Source: Actinomycetota bacterium
GTDB lineage: Bacteria; Actinomycetota; Acidimicrobiia; Acidimicrobiales; Ilumatobacteraceae
Direction: 5' to 3'
Assembly: GCA_007279905.1 (NCBI GenBank)
Contig: QYPH01000005.1
Location: forward strand, 1-44,933
DNA: 44,933 bases
Part shown: piece by piece, positions 1 through 9,100 of the stretch
Numbering within the stretch: position 1 is the first letter of the stretch
How the letters are laid out: each line of letters opens with the position of its first letter
Program-made: the position numbers and the translations under genes
Notes under the pieces: generated by a model
What the model was told of the DNA's origin: nothing
Databases searched by the model: none
What the model saw: the letters and a program-made list of their open reading frames with translations, nothing else

Positions 1-6
1 AAGTAA

Positions 7-80
7 GGGCGCGTAGCTCAGTTGGTTAGAGCACTACCTCGACATGGTAGGGGTCCCGGGTTCGAGTCCCGTCGCGCCCA
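7..80 (+). tRNA. tRNA-Val (anticodon GAC)
   Basis: Acceptor stem GGGCGCG/CGCGCCC, D-arm GCTC..GAGC, anticodon stem CTACC/GGTAG with loop TCGACAT, T-loop TTCGAGT; no encoded CCA. Position 33 appears to be C. Confidence 0.93.
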
Positions 81-119
81 CTAGAGATCTAGAAAATAAT
101 TTTTGTTGTGCTTTGGCTG

Positions 120-1439
120 TCAAGCACCGGCATTCTTGACAATGGCCTCAGACTCACGAGCTGCGGCCTTGTAGATTCCTTTGCTCATCAGCGAAATCTC
201 GCTACGGCGGCGTTTGTCATAAATAGTCGCCCGATCGCCATGCACAGATGCATCGTCTGGGGCGGCCCAACCTGCAAGGTCGGCCAAATGGCATGCGAGG
301 CGTAGATCGGTCTCTGACAACTCGAGCGCACGCTGCATCAATACATGTGCGCCGCCTGCGAGATGGGCGAGTTCTTGGGCCACAACAGCATCGGGTGCTG
401 GCTTGAGTCGTGATGCCGCTCCGTCCCACCACCCGCCATACAGTCGCCAAATATTGCGAACCACAAATTCTGGCTCGTCATAAAACGGGCGCATGTATGG
501 CTTGTCGAGAATGTGTTGCGGAACTTTGACTGAGTGAATAATGGTGTCGAGAGTTTCACCCTCGTTCATCATCAGGACCACTTGGGAAACCAGAGTTTCG
601 AGCGAAGTCGCTATGTCGTCAAGCACGGTGGCGATGCGCTTTTTGCCCTCAATTGGTAAGCCGTGGGCTGGTAGTAGCAACTCTGGTCCTTGGGCAATCA
701 TGCGTCGCAATGCCGTTGCCCACTCGAGTGCGTAGCGCTGCACTTTTTGAGGGTTGCCAGCATTGGGGTAATTCCAGATCACGAAGTCGCCAGTGAAGAG
801 CCACTTCTTTTCAGGTATCCAACCCCATAGATGATCGTCTGTTTCGCCTCGAGCGTGGTGAAACTCGACCGTCGTGTTGCCTGCCTGAATGATGAGTTGA
901 TCAGAAAATGATTCGTCGGGTCGCAGAGTTGCAAGCGGAAGAAATTGGTGTGCATTTTCGCCAAGTGAGAGTGCTGCACTGAGGTTGCCCGTGTTAGGCC
1001 TCATGTCCGACTTGATGCCACCGAATTGACGTTGATTGATGCGCAAATTCCATTCGTTGGTAGTGGTGTAACGATCGATGCGCTTAACGACATTTTCGTG
1101 GCCAATCACGTGGGGAGTTGGTGCGCCTTGTGAAACAGCATCGTTGGCAAAAGCGAAACTGCCGCCAACATGATCGGCATGACCGTGTGTGTAGACAAGA
1201 GTGGAGATGGGTGATGTGCGCCAGGTACGAATGGATTGCACGACTGATTCACCGCTACCTGCGCCTGATGCATCGAAACACATCAGTCCGTCGCCGGTGT
1301 CCCACACAACTGAGTGGCTGAAACTCTCGACGATGGCAAGGTCTGTTGCGAGTTCGGTGATTTCGTTCGTGACTCGATTGAGTGGCTCGTCAACGATGCC
1401 GGAGTCGATGACTTTGGATGAGAGTTCGATCGGGTGCAT
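120..1439 (-). CDS. MBL-fold metallo-hydrolase, alkyl/aryl-sulfatase (alkyl sulfatase dimerisation) family
   Basis: THGHADHVGG metal-binding motif, FTGDFV, LLPAHGLPI; overall layout of BDS1-like alkylsulfatases. ATG at 1439 preferred over the upstream TTG at 1445. Confidence 0.8.
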   Translation of the reverse strand: MHPIELSSKVIDSGIVDEPLNRVTNEITELATDLAIVESFSHSVVWDTGDGLMCFDASGAGSGESVVQSIRTWRTSPISTLVYTHGHADHVGGSFAFANDAVSQGAPTPHVIGHENVVKRIDRYTTTNEWNLRINQRQFGGIKSDMRPNTGNLSAALSLGENAHQFLPLATLRPDESFSDQLIIQAGNTTVEFHHARGETDDHLWGWIPEKKWLFTGDFVIWNYPNAGNPQKVQRYALEWATALRRMIAQGPELLLPAHGLPIEGKKRIATVLDDIATSLETLVSQVVLMMNEGETLDTIIHSVKVPQHILDKPYMRPFYDEPEFVVRNIWRLYGGWWDGAASRLKPAPDAVVAQELAHLAGGAHVLMQRALELSETDLRLACHLADLAGWAAPDDASVHGDRATIYDKRRRSEISLMSKGIYKAAARESEAIVKNAGA

Positions 1440-1445
1440 GGGCAA

Positions 1446-1451
1446 ACTCTA
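1446..1451 (-). promoter_or_regulatory. Putative -10 (TAGAGT) of the MBL-fold gene; first three bases are the acyl-CoA dehydrogenase stop codon
   Basis: Minus strand TAGAGT-N6-ATG(1439). Confidence 0.5.
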
Positions 1452-2582
1452 GTTGCGGGCAGATTTCAAAATCGTGGCGGGCGGTTCTTTGGGTAGTCCC
1501 AGTACGCGCTCGCCCAAAATATTGCGCATCACATTGGAAGTGCCGCCCATGATCGTGTACCCAGAAGCATAGGCAAGGCCTTGGGTGACGTCATTCCACA
1601 TTGTTGCGTCCATGCCAAGCGTGTTGAATACAAAATTGGAAATTCGTGTTTCAAGTTCGGTGCAAAAACATTTTGTTGCAGCCGAGAAACCTGCTGGTGC
1701 TTGGCGCAGAGTTTCGCGAATCACCAGAATGCGACCAATGCGGTAACCGATTTCGATATTGGCGATTTCTTGACGCACGACCTTGTTGGTTGTGTCGGCT
1801 CGCTTGAGCGCCATGTCGTAGAGAGCCTTGTTCGACACAAGTCGGTCGATTCCTCCGCGCTCGTGTTCGAGTTGGCGCATGGTTTGTGCAAATGCGCCGC
1901 CTTGCACACCGACCAAGTTTGCCTTTGGCACGCGAACATCGGTATAGAAAACTTCGCAAAAATGACTATTCGTCGTCATGTCCTTGATCGGCCTGATGTC
2001 GATGCCTGGAATATTCATTGGCACGATAATTTCGCTGATACCTGCATGAGGTGGTCCGTCAGTGCTGGTGCGACAGATTAAGTAGCAGTAGTCAGCCACC
2101 TCGCCGAAGCTTGTCCAGATCTTTTGGCCATTGATGACCCACTCGTCACCGTCGTCGTGGGCAAATGTTTTGAGCGAGGCTAAGTCGCTGCCAGCATTTG
2201 GCTCGCTCATACCGATGCACCAGGTGGTTTTGCCCGCAAGCATCTTTGGTAAAAACTCATCTTGCTGCTGTTTCGAACCATAAGCAATCAGGGATGGTCC
2301 CATTTGTCGGTCGGCAAACCATGATGCAGCAATTGGTGCACCGGCCGAAATCATTTCTTCGGCAATGATCAAACGCTCGATGGCAGGGCGGCCACCTCCG
2401 CCAAACTCGGTTGGCCAAGTCATCCCTATCCATCCGAGTGCACCGAGTTCGGCCGAAAATTCTTTGGAGTAACCATTCATCCACGTGTCGTTAAACCGGC
2501 CGTAACGATTGACAGCATCTTGGGCAATTTCGCGTGCGCGCGTGCGCAATGCAACGTGTTCGGGGGCCCACTCAAAATCCAT
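1449..2582 (-). CDS. acyl-CoA dehydrogenase
   Basis: MDFEWAPEHVALRTRAREIA, CIGMSEPNAGSDLASLKT, GGTSNVMRNILGERVLGLP; ORF extends upstream but the domain begins at the ATG at 2582. Confidence 0.92.
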   Translation of the reverse strand: MDFEWAPEHVALRTRAREIAQDAVNRYGRFNDTWMNGYSKEFSAELGALGWIGMTWPTEFGGGGRPAIERLIIAEEMISAGAPIAASWFADRQMGPSLIAYGSKQQQDEFLPKMLAGKTTWCIGMSEPNAGSDLASLKTFAHDDGDEWVINGQKIWTSFGEVADYCYLICRTSTDGPPHAGISEIIVPMNIPGIDIRPIKDMTTNSHFCEVFYTDVRVPKANLVGVQGGAFAQTMRQLEHERGGIDRLVSNKALYDMALKRADTTNKVVRQEIANIEIGYRIGRILVIRETLRQAPAGFSAATKCFCTELETRISNFVFNTLGMDATMWNDVTQGLAYASGYTIMGGTSNVMRNILGERVLGLPKEPPATILKSARN

Positions 2583-2723
2583 TTTTATAATGGTAGGTGG
2601 TTGCAGTGCGTCATCGCCGTGTTGAAACAACGCCAAGCCTGTGGCGACACTGTTGTGGGGGTATTCTCTAGAAGTCGGATATAAGTTCCGGTCGCATTCG
2701 GATCAACAAGTTGGAGCCCCCTC

Positions 2724-3944
2724 ATGGCCGCAAAAATCAAGGTTCTCAATCCCGTAGTCGAACTCGATGGCGACGAAATGACGCGCATCATGTGGAAGTT
2801 CATCAAAGATCGATTGATCCTGCCGTATCTCGACATCAACCTCGAGTACTACGACTTAGGGATTGAGCATCGCGATGCAACGAATGATCAGGTTACGATT
2901 GATTCAGCACATGCCATTTTGAAGCACGGAGTTGGCATTAAGTGCGCCACCATCACACCCGACGAAGCTCGCGTCGAAGAATTTAATTTGAAGCAGATGT
3001 GGAAGTCGCCAAACGGAACTATTCGCAACATTCTGGACGGTGTGGTGTTTCGCGAACCGATTATTTGCAACAACATTCCCAAGTTGGTGCCGGGCTGGAC
3101 AAAGCCGATCGTGATTGGGCGTCATGCTCACGGCGATCAGTACAAGGCCACCGACTTTCGTATTCCTGGTGAGGGCACAGTGACGATGACGTATGTGCCA
3201 AAAGATGGAAGCAAGCCGATTGAGATGAAGGTTGCCGACTTCACCGGTTCTGGTGTGGTGATGGGCATGTATAACTTTGACGAATCGATTCGCAATTTTG
3301 CACGAGCAACCATGAACTATTCGTTGCAGCGCAACTATCCATTGTTCCTCAGCACAAAGAACACAATCTTGAAGGCATACGACGGCAGATTCAAGGACTT
3401 GTTTGAAGAAGTTTTTGTTTCAGAATTCAAAACACAATTTGATGCAGCAGGTCTTACCTACGAGCACCGCCTGATCGACGACATGGTTGCATGCATGTTG
3501 AGGTGGGAAGGCGGCTATGTGTGGGCGTGCAAGAACTATGACGGCGATGTGCAGTCAGATATCGTCGCGCAGGGTTTTGGTTCGCTTGGTTTAATGACAT
3601 CGGTACTGACAACGCCTGATGGTCGCGTGATGGAGTCGGAAGCCGCACACGGCACAGTTACTCGTCACTATCGTGATCACCAGGCTGGTAAAAAGACTTC
3701 GACCAACCCGATTGCATCAATCTTTGCGTGGACACGCGGGTTGGAGCATCGTGGCAAACTCGACAACACACCCGCCGTTATCGACTTTGCTCGCACAGTA
3801 GAAAAGGTGTGTGTAGAGGCTGTTGAAGCGGGCGAGATGACAAAAGACTTGTCGCTACTCGTCGGCGGCAACACGGCTCCATGGCAGACGACCGAAGAGT
3901 TTCTTGAGACTCTTGACCGCCGTCTTCAAAAGTCCATGGCGTAG
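2724..3944 (+). CDS. icd: NADP-dependent isocitrate dehydrogenase (eukaryote-like dimeric type)
   Basis: [57 protein letters not shown] motifs. Confidence 0.95.
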   Translation: MAAKIKVLNPVVELDGDEMTRIMWKFIKDRLILPYLDINLEYYDLGIEHRDATNDQVTIDSAHAILKHGVGIKCATITPDEARVEEFNLKQMWKSPNGTIRNILDGVVFREPIICNNIPKLVPGWTKPIVIGRHAHGDQYKATDFRIPGEGTVTMTYVPKDGSKPIEMKVADFTGSGVVMGMYNFDESIRNFARATMNYSLQRNYPLFLSTKNTILKAYDGRFKDLFEEVFVSEFKTQFDAAGLTYEHRLIDDMVACMLRWEGGYVWACKNYDGDVQSDIVAQGFGSLGLMTSVLTTPDGRVMESEAAHGTVTRHYRDHQAGKKTSTNPIASIFAWTRGLEHRGKLDNTPAVIDFARTVEKVCVEAVEAGEMTKDLSLLVGGNTAPWQTTEEFLETLDRRLQKSMA

Positions 3945-3952
3945 ATCGAATT

Positions 3953-4939
3953 ATGCGCGCAGTTGTATTGCGAAGTCACGGTGGTGTCGAGGTATTGACA
4001 TTTGAAGACATCGACGCACCTACACCTGGCCCCGAAGAAGTGCTTGTGCGAGTACGTGCAACAAGTCTTAATCGCGCCGACTTGCTGCAACGAATGGGCT
4101 TTTATCCAAACCCGTTTCCCGATACGCACGATGTGCCCGGAATGGAATTTTCTGGAACCGTGATTGGTCTTGGCTCACGAGTGCGCGCATGGAAATTGGG
4201 TGACGAGGTCATGGGAATAGTGAGTGGCGGTGCATATGCCGAACAATTGGTGATTCATGAGCGTCAGGCAATGCGCATACCAGCAAATGTTTCACTCGCT
4301 GATGCTGCTGCTATCCCCGAAGTGTTTATCACTGCATGGGATGCACTTGTCGTGCAGGGCGGATTGACGAACGGTCGTTGGGCGCTTGTGCATGCTGCGG
4401 CCTCGGGTGTGGGCACCGCAGCAATACAGATTTGCAAAGCAATTGGTGCGCGCGTGATTGCTACATGTTCAACAAACAAGGTGGATGCATGCAGGGCACT
4501 TGGCGCAGATGTAGTTGTTGACTACAAGACCGAAGATTTCGTGGATGCCGTGAAGGTGGCGACTGGTGGTCGTGGCGTAGACGCGGTGCTCGACGTGATC
4601 GGTGGCGACTATGTGGACCGCAACGTCGCATGTCTTGCCCTCAAGGGTCACATTGTGCAAGTGGGTGTCATGGCCGGCGGAAACATCTCGTTCAATCTCG
4701 GTGCGATGATGGGCAAGCGCGCCAAATTATCGGGAACCGTTTTGCGCGCGCGTCCGCTTGAAGAAAAGATTGCCATAAGCCAGCGCTTTGCTAGCGAGGT
4801 TTTGCCGTTGTTTGAGTCTGGGGCGATCAATCCAGTGATCGACAGGCGATATGCATTTGTGGATATTGCCCAAGGACATACGCACATGGAATCAAATGCC
4901 AACATTGGCAAAATCGTGATTGATATCAGCGCAAATTAG
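3953..4939 (+). CDS. NAD(P)H quinone oxidoreductase, PIG3-like zinc-binding-type dehydrogenase
   Basis: MRAVVLRSHGG.EVLTFEDI, TSLNRADLLQRMGFYP, VHAAASGVGTAAIQICKAIGARVIAT. Confidence 0.88.
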   Translation: MRAVVLRSHGGVEVLTFEDIDAPTPGPEEVLVRVRATSLNRADLLQRMGFYPNPFPDTHDVPGMEFSGTVIGLGSRVRAWKLGDEVMGIVSGGAYAEQLVIHERQAMRIPANVSLADAAAIPEVFITAWDALVVQGGLTNGRWALVHAAASGVGTAAIQICKAIGARVIATCSTNKVDACRALGADVVVDYKTEDFVDAVKVATGGRGVDAVLDVIGGDYVDRNVACLALKGHIVQVGVMAGGNISFNLGAMMGKRAKLSGTVLRARPLEEKIAISQRFASEVLPLFESGAINPVIDRRYAFVDIAQGHTHMESNANIGKIVIDISAN

Positions 4940-6204
4940 CGCTTGTTCATCTCCACATAATTGCGCTCGTCGACGCCGGTGTACCACTGGCGAGGGCGGC
5001 TGATCTTTTGTTCTTTGTCTTTGAGCAACTCGGACATGTGTGCGAGCCAGCCAACCGTGCGAGGGATGGCAAACAGCACCGTAAACATCTCGACAGGGAA
5101 GCCAAGTGCCTGGTAAATCAGACCAGAGTAGAAGTCGACGTTTGGGTACAACTTGCGTGAGATGAAGTATTCGTCGTTGAGTGCGACTTCTTCGAGTTTG
5201 AGTGCCACATCAAGAAGTGGGTTTCTGCCCGTTACTTCAAAAACGTCGTACGCGGCCTTCTTGAGGATGGTCGCACGTGGATCAAAGTTTTTGTAGACGC
5301 GGTGACCAAAACCCATGAGTCGGTCATCGCCATTCTTTACTTGCTCAACAAAAGCAGAAACGTTTTTAACATCACCGATCTCGTTGAGCATGTGAATCAC
5401 GGCTTCATTGGCACCTCCATGCAGTGGGCCTGATAGCGCTGCGGCTGCCGCAGCTGTTGCAGAATATGGGTCGGCATTTGCCGAGGCAACTACGCGCATG
5501 GCTGTCGTGCTACAGTTTTGCTCGTGGTCTGCGTGCAAGATAAATAACACGTCCATGGCGCGAGCAAGCGCCGGATGCACTGTGTAGTCGTCACCGGTGC
5601 GGTACATCATGTTGAGGAAGTTCTGCGCGTATGACATCGAGTTGTTTGGCAAAACGAAGGGCAAGCCAGATGAAAATCGATAAGTCATTGCTGCAATGGT
5701 CGGTACTTTGGCAACAAGTCGAAGAATCTGCTTGTTGAGTACATCTTCGTCGAAAATATTTTTGGAATCGTCGTAGAAAGTGCCGAGAGCAGCAATAGCC
5801 GAAATAAACATTCCCATTGGGTGCGCGTCGTAATGGAAGCCGTCAACGAAGCGTTTGCGCATGTTTTCGTGAATCATCGTGTGATGAGTGACGTCAAACT
5901 GCCATTTCTCTGCTTGTTGAGTTGTTGGAAGTTCGCCGTTGAGCAGCAGGTATGCAACTTCAAGGAAAGTTGATTGTTCGGCAAGCTGTTCGATTGGGTA
6001 GCCGCGATAACGCAGGACACCTGCTTCGCCATCGAGATAGGTGATGGATGATGCGCACGCTGCTGTCGACAAAAATGCTGGGTCGTACATGCGAAGATTT
6101 GGATCGAGCTCACGTAGCGCCGACGAGGCAAAGACGCCATCTTTGACTTGAACAGTAACTTTCTTGCCTGTTCGGTCATCGATGATGGTGATTGTTTCAG
6201 CCAT
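4936..6204 (-). CDS. gltA: citrate synthase
   Basis: LRYRGYPIEQLAEQSTFLEVAYLLLNGELP, HADHEQNCSTTAMRVV, MGFGHRVYKNFDPRA, PRTVGWLAHMSE. ATG at 6204 preceded by GAAGGGAA. Confidence 0.96.
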   Translation of the reverse strand: MAETITIIDDRTGKKVTVQVKDGVFASSALRELDPNLRMYDPAFLSTAACASSITYLDGEAGVLRYRGYPIEQLAEQSTFLEVAYLLLNGELPTTQQAEKWQFDVTHHTMIHENMRKRFVDGFHYDAHPMGMFISAIAALGTFYDDSKNIFDEDVLNKQILRLVAKVPTIAAMTYRFSSGLPFVLPNNSMSYAQNFLNMMYRTGDDYTVHPALARAMDVLFILHADHEQNCSTTAMRVVASANADPYSATAAAAAALSGPLHGGANEAVIHMLNEIGDVKNVSAFVEQVKNGDDRLMGFGHRVYKNFDPRATILKKAAYDVFEVTGRNPLLDVALKLEEVALNDEYFISRKLYPNVDFYSGLIYQALGFPVEMFTVLFAIPRTVGWLAHMSELLKDKEQKISRPRQWYTGVDERNYVEMNKR

Positions 6205-6269
6205 CTGGATTCCCTTCAATTTTGGTGAGGAGCTTCCTGTCCCCAAACACGAGTTTAGCGGTTGCTTCG

Positions 6270-7643
6270 CTATAGGGGCGTGTTGTCGTGCTTGCGTGAA
6301 GGAAGTCGCTCGCGTTTGTCGCGCAGCATCGTAAATGCGGCCGAGATTTCACGTCGTGTATCTGCCGGGTTAATTACTGCATCGATGTAGCCGCGCTCGG
6401 CTGCCACATATGGATTGAGCAGTCGCTCGGTGTAGTCGGCTTCAAATGCTGCTCGTTCTTCAGGAGTTGAGCGACGTTGCAAAATCGCGGCGGCTTGCCC
6501 GGCACCCATGACGGCAAGTTCGGCACTTGGCCACGCCATGCACAAATCGTTGCCCATGCCCTTGGAGTCCATCACGATGTAGGCGCCACCGTAACTCTTG
6601 CGCAAGATGACGCACACACGAGGCACGGTTGCTCGAGCATAAGCAAAGACGAGTTGGCCTCCATGGCGGATCATTCCGCGCCACTCGAGATCTTTGCCAG
6701 GATAGAAACCTGGGGTGTCGACAAGGGTGAGCAGAGGAATGTTGAACGCATCGCAGAATGAAACAAAGCGCGCGGCTTTTTGTGATGCTGGAATATCGAG
6801 TGTGCCAGCCAACACCATTGGCTGATTGGCAACTACTCCAACAGATTCACCACTGATGGTGATGAATGCGGTAATGACGTTGGCAGCCCAACGCTCGCGT
6901 ATCTCAAACATGTCGCCGTCGTCGGCTATTGCTCGGATCACTTTACGCACGTCATAACTGCCTGTCGCCGTGTCGGGAATGACTGTGCCGGCTTCTGGAG
7001 TAAGGCGATCGTCTGGGTCGTTTGTTGCAATGTGTGAAGCAACGCTGTCGACGTTGTCGGGAATGAATGACAAGAGTTGTTCGAGGGCGATCAGCGCACT
7101 CGCGACATCGTCTACAACCAAGCTTGCTACTCCGCTTTGGCGAGAGTGAGCGTCAGTGCCACCCAGCTCTTCGTTGGTCATGGTGATGCCGGTAAATTCG
7201 GCAACCATGGTGGGGCCAGACACAAATGCATACGAATCTTTGGTCATGATCACAAAGTCGCTCAGACCAATCAGCAGCGCTGGACCACTCACGGCTGGTC
7301 CGGTCACGATGGTGAAGATAGGAACGATGCCAGAGCACATTGCTACACGGCGCGCTGCTTGACCCCAGCCAAACAACGCATCGATGCCACCCAAAATGTC
7401 TGCACCAGACGATGCCATCGACAACACCAATGGCAAGCGTTGATTGAGTGCGGTTGTGGCAGCATTGGCGATTACTCCAGACGCTTCTGCCGAGAGTGCG
7501 CCGTAGTGAATGGATGGATCTATCTCGACCCAGACAACATTGCGTTGAGATTCTGCAAGTAACCGAACGTCGGCGCTCACTGCGCCCTTGACTGCTTTTT
7601 GCAGTTGAACCGAGGTTGACACTTCGCTGCTCACACCAATCAC
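6270..7643 (-). CDS. acyl-CoA carboxylase carboxyltransferase-type protein (AccD/PccB fold)
   Basis: LVDTPGFYPGKDLEWRGMIRHGGQLVFAYARATVPRVCVILRKSYGGAYIVMDSKGMGND is a diagnostic carboxyltransferase segment. Confidence 0.85.
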   Translation of the reverse strand: MIGVSSEVSTSVQLQKAVKGAVSADVRLLAESQRNVVWVEIDPSIHYGALSAEASGVIANAATTALNQRLPLVLSMASSGADILGGIDALFGWGQAARRVAMCSGIVPIFTIVTGPAVSGPALLIGLSDFVIMTKDSYAFVSGPTMVAEFTGITMTNEELGGTDAHSRQSGVASLVVDDVASALIALEQLLSFIPDNVDSVASHIATNDPDDRLTPEAGTVIPDTATGSYDVRKVIRAIADDGDMFEIRERWAANVITAFITISGESVGVVANQPMVLAGTLDIPASQKAARFVSFCDAFNIPLLTLVDTPGFYPGKDLEWRGMIRHGGQLVFAYARATVPRVCVILRKSYGGAYIVMDSKGMGNDLCMAWPSAELAVMGAGQAAAILQRRSTPEERAAFEADYTERLLNPYVAAERGYIDAVINPADTRREISAAFTMLRDKRERLPSRKHDNTPL

Positions 7644-8587
7644 GCTTTGACTGTAGGCGAAGATTGGCTGGGTGAAACAAGAGTCGTGGTGACGCCTGGT
7701 TGGCGGTCGCCACTTTTTGCTACAACATTCTTGGTGACTTCGAGCGTGGCACGAGTTGACTTATTTGGAATTGGTCGGCGACGCGATGCCCAGCCGACCA
7801 CTCGTCGAGGAAGTTCGGGAATTGCAACTCTCACGAAGTTGCCCTTGAGCCATCCCGGAATTGCAGTGGCTGGCACAATCGCGGGTCCAAATCCTTCGAA
7901 AGCAAGCGATGTCAAGAGACGCACACCATCGATTTCCGCTTGAGGTATAAATGCAAGCCGTTGTGTGCCTGCTGCACGATCAATGATTCGTCGAAGTGCG
8001 GTGTTGCGTGGCGCGAGCAGAAGTGGTTCGGTAACAAGTTCTGCAATGGCGATGCTCTCGAGCGAAGCCCAACGATGTTTTGCGTGCACGAGCAACACGA
8101 GGTCTTCAGAAAACAATGGTTCAAGAACGAGTTCGGGGTCGTCGACGGGGAAGTGAACGATGGCCGCGTCGAGTTCGCCACTGAGCACGCGAGGAATCAG
8201 AGTGGAGGTGCCGCCTTCATGGATGATGGCGCGCACGAGCGGGTGTGCTTTTTTGAGAGCAGGAAGAAGGAGGGGCATCAGCCAACGACCGGTAGTTCCG
8301 ATGCATCCAAGCCGTGTTTCACCTTCAATTTCGGTGTCGCTCGAGTGAATGTCGGCTTCAATATCTTCGAGTTCGTGAATGATTCGCCGAGCGCGCTCGA
8401 CGACCACAACACCTTCGTCGGTAAGCGCCCCACCATTGCGCTCGACGAGCAACACTCCGAGATCTTTTTCGAGCCTGGAGATATGGGCCGAGACATTGCT
8501 TTGTACGGTTCCGAGTGCACGAGCAGCGCCTGAAAACGAGCCATGATCGGCAATTGCGATCAGGCTGGCTAAGTGGCGGATCTCCAT
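7640..8587 (-). CDS. LysR-family transcriptional regulator
   Basis: N-terminal HTH MEIRHLASLIAIADHGSFSGAARALGTVQSNVSAHISRLEKDLGVLLVER; effector domain; overlaps the carboxyltransferase start by 4 nt. Confidence 0.93.
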   Translation of the reverse strand: MEIRHLASLIAIADHGSFSGAARALGTVQSNVSAHISRLEKDLGVLLVERNGGALTDEGVVVVERARRIIHELEDIEADIHSSDTEIEGETRLGCIGTTGRWLMPLLLPALKKAHPLVRAIIHEGGTSTLIPRVLSGELDAAIVHFPVDDPELVLEPLFSEDLVLLVHAKHRWASLESIAIAELVTEPLLLAPRNTALRRIIDRAAGTQRLAFIPQAEIDGVRLLTSLAFEGFGPAIVPATAIPGWLKGNFVRVAIPELPRRVVGWASRRRPIPNKSTRATLEVTKNVVAKSGDRQPGVTTTLVSPSQSSPTVKA

Positions 8588-8616
8588 ACGCCACAGGATA
8601 GCCAAAAAGTGGCTCA

Positions 8617-8637
8617 CCTATCTCAAAAATAGATAGG
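8617..8637. promoter_or_regulatory. Inverted repeat CCTATCT-CAAAAAT-AGATAGG upstream of lysR (candidate LysR operator)
   Basis: Perfect 7-bp arms with a 7-nt spacer; contains a T-N11-A core. Confidence 0.5.
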
Positions 8638-8656
8638 GGATATCATGTCGTTCGCC

Positions 8657-8686
8657 TTGCGTGCTTACCCAATGGTAGGCCATACT
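8657..8686 (+). promoter_or_regulatory. Putative promoter of the 6C-like RNA (TTGCGT-N18-CATACT)
   Basis: -35-like TTGCGT at 8657-8662 and -10-like CATACT at 8681-8686, just upstream of the structured RNA. Confidence 0.45.
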
Positions 8687-8689
8687 AGA

Positions 8690-8800
8690 TACATATCGCG
8701 GTGGGCTCCCCCCAGAGCCTGCCCGACAGAATCCATTACGTGGCTCCCCCGCCACAGGATTCTTAGGTTGAGAGGCCCCGCAGCAATGTGGGGCCTTTCC
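8690..8800 (+). ncRNA. 6C-type small RNA (two C-rich-loop hairpins plus terminator)
   Basis: Hairpin 1: GGTGGGCTC/GAGCCTGCC (8700-8708/8715-8723) with C6 at 8708-8713. Hairpin 2: AGAATCC/GGATTCT (8728-8734/8757-8763) plus GTGGC/GCCAC with loop TCCCCC. Terminator hairpin at 8773-8796. Ends approximate. Confidence 0.8.
8773..8798 (+). terminator. Intrinsic terminator-like hairpin of the 6C-like RNA
   Basis: AGGCCCCGCA-GCAA-TGTGGGGCCT: 10-bp stem with GCAA tetraloop, followed by TT CCC ATTTC (short T run on + only). Confidence 0.7.
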
Positions 8801-8827
8801 CATTTCTCGGGTGTGGTTTAGTAGCAA

Positions 8828-9082
8828 TTATTTTTTGGAGAGTAGTGACTTGACGGCCATCACTGCTGCAATAAAAATTGCAACTCCCAACATGCGCACG
8901 CCGATACCTACCGAGAGAGTGGCGAGAATAATTCCGATGCACATCACAGGAATCATCAACACAGTGGAAAATGCGCGAGCACTGAAGTTGCGCGGAGGTT
9001 TGCGCCACAACACGACCGCAATTATTCCTGCAACAAGTGCAGAACCAAGAATGATCGCTACGAGACGAGCAAGACTCTCCAC
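8828..9082 (-). CDS. small hypothetical membrane protein (84 aa)
   Basis: GTG start; three hydrophobic stretches (VAIILGSALVAGIIAVVLW, VLMIPVMCIGIILATLSVGIG, MLGVAIFIAAVMAV). Confidence 0.7.
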   Translation of the reverse strand: MESLARLVAIILGSALVAGIIAVVLWRKPPRNFSARAFSTVLMIPVMCIGIILATLSVGIGVRMLGVAIFIAAVMAVKSLLSKK

Positions 9083-9100
9083 GCTCGAACAGTAGTTGAT

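Noticed and set aside
3942-3955. Stop-codon -10 overlap at icd to quinone oxidoreductase (TAGATC-N5-ATG)
   Set aside because: Sixth base is C and spacing is 5 nt, so it does not fit the TANNNT-N6-7 rule; not counted with the four clean cases.
8618-8827. 69-aa minus-strand ORF in the lysR-membrane protein gap
   Set aside because: Coincides with the structured 6C-like RNA on the other strand; translation has no protein-like features.
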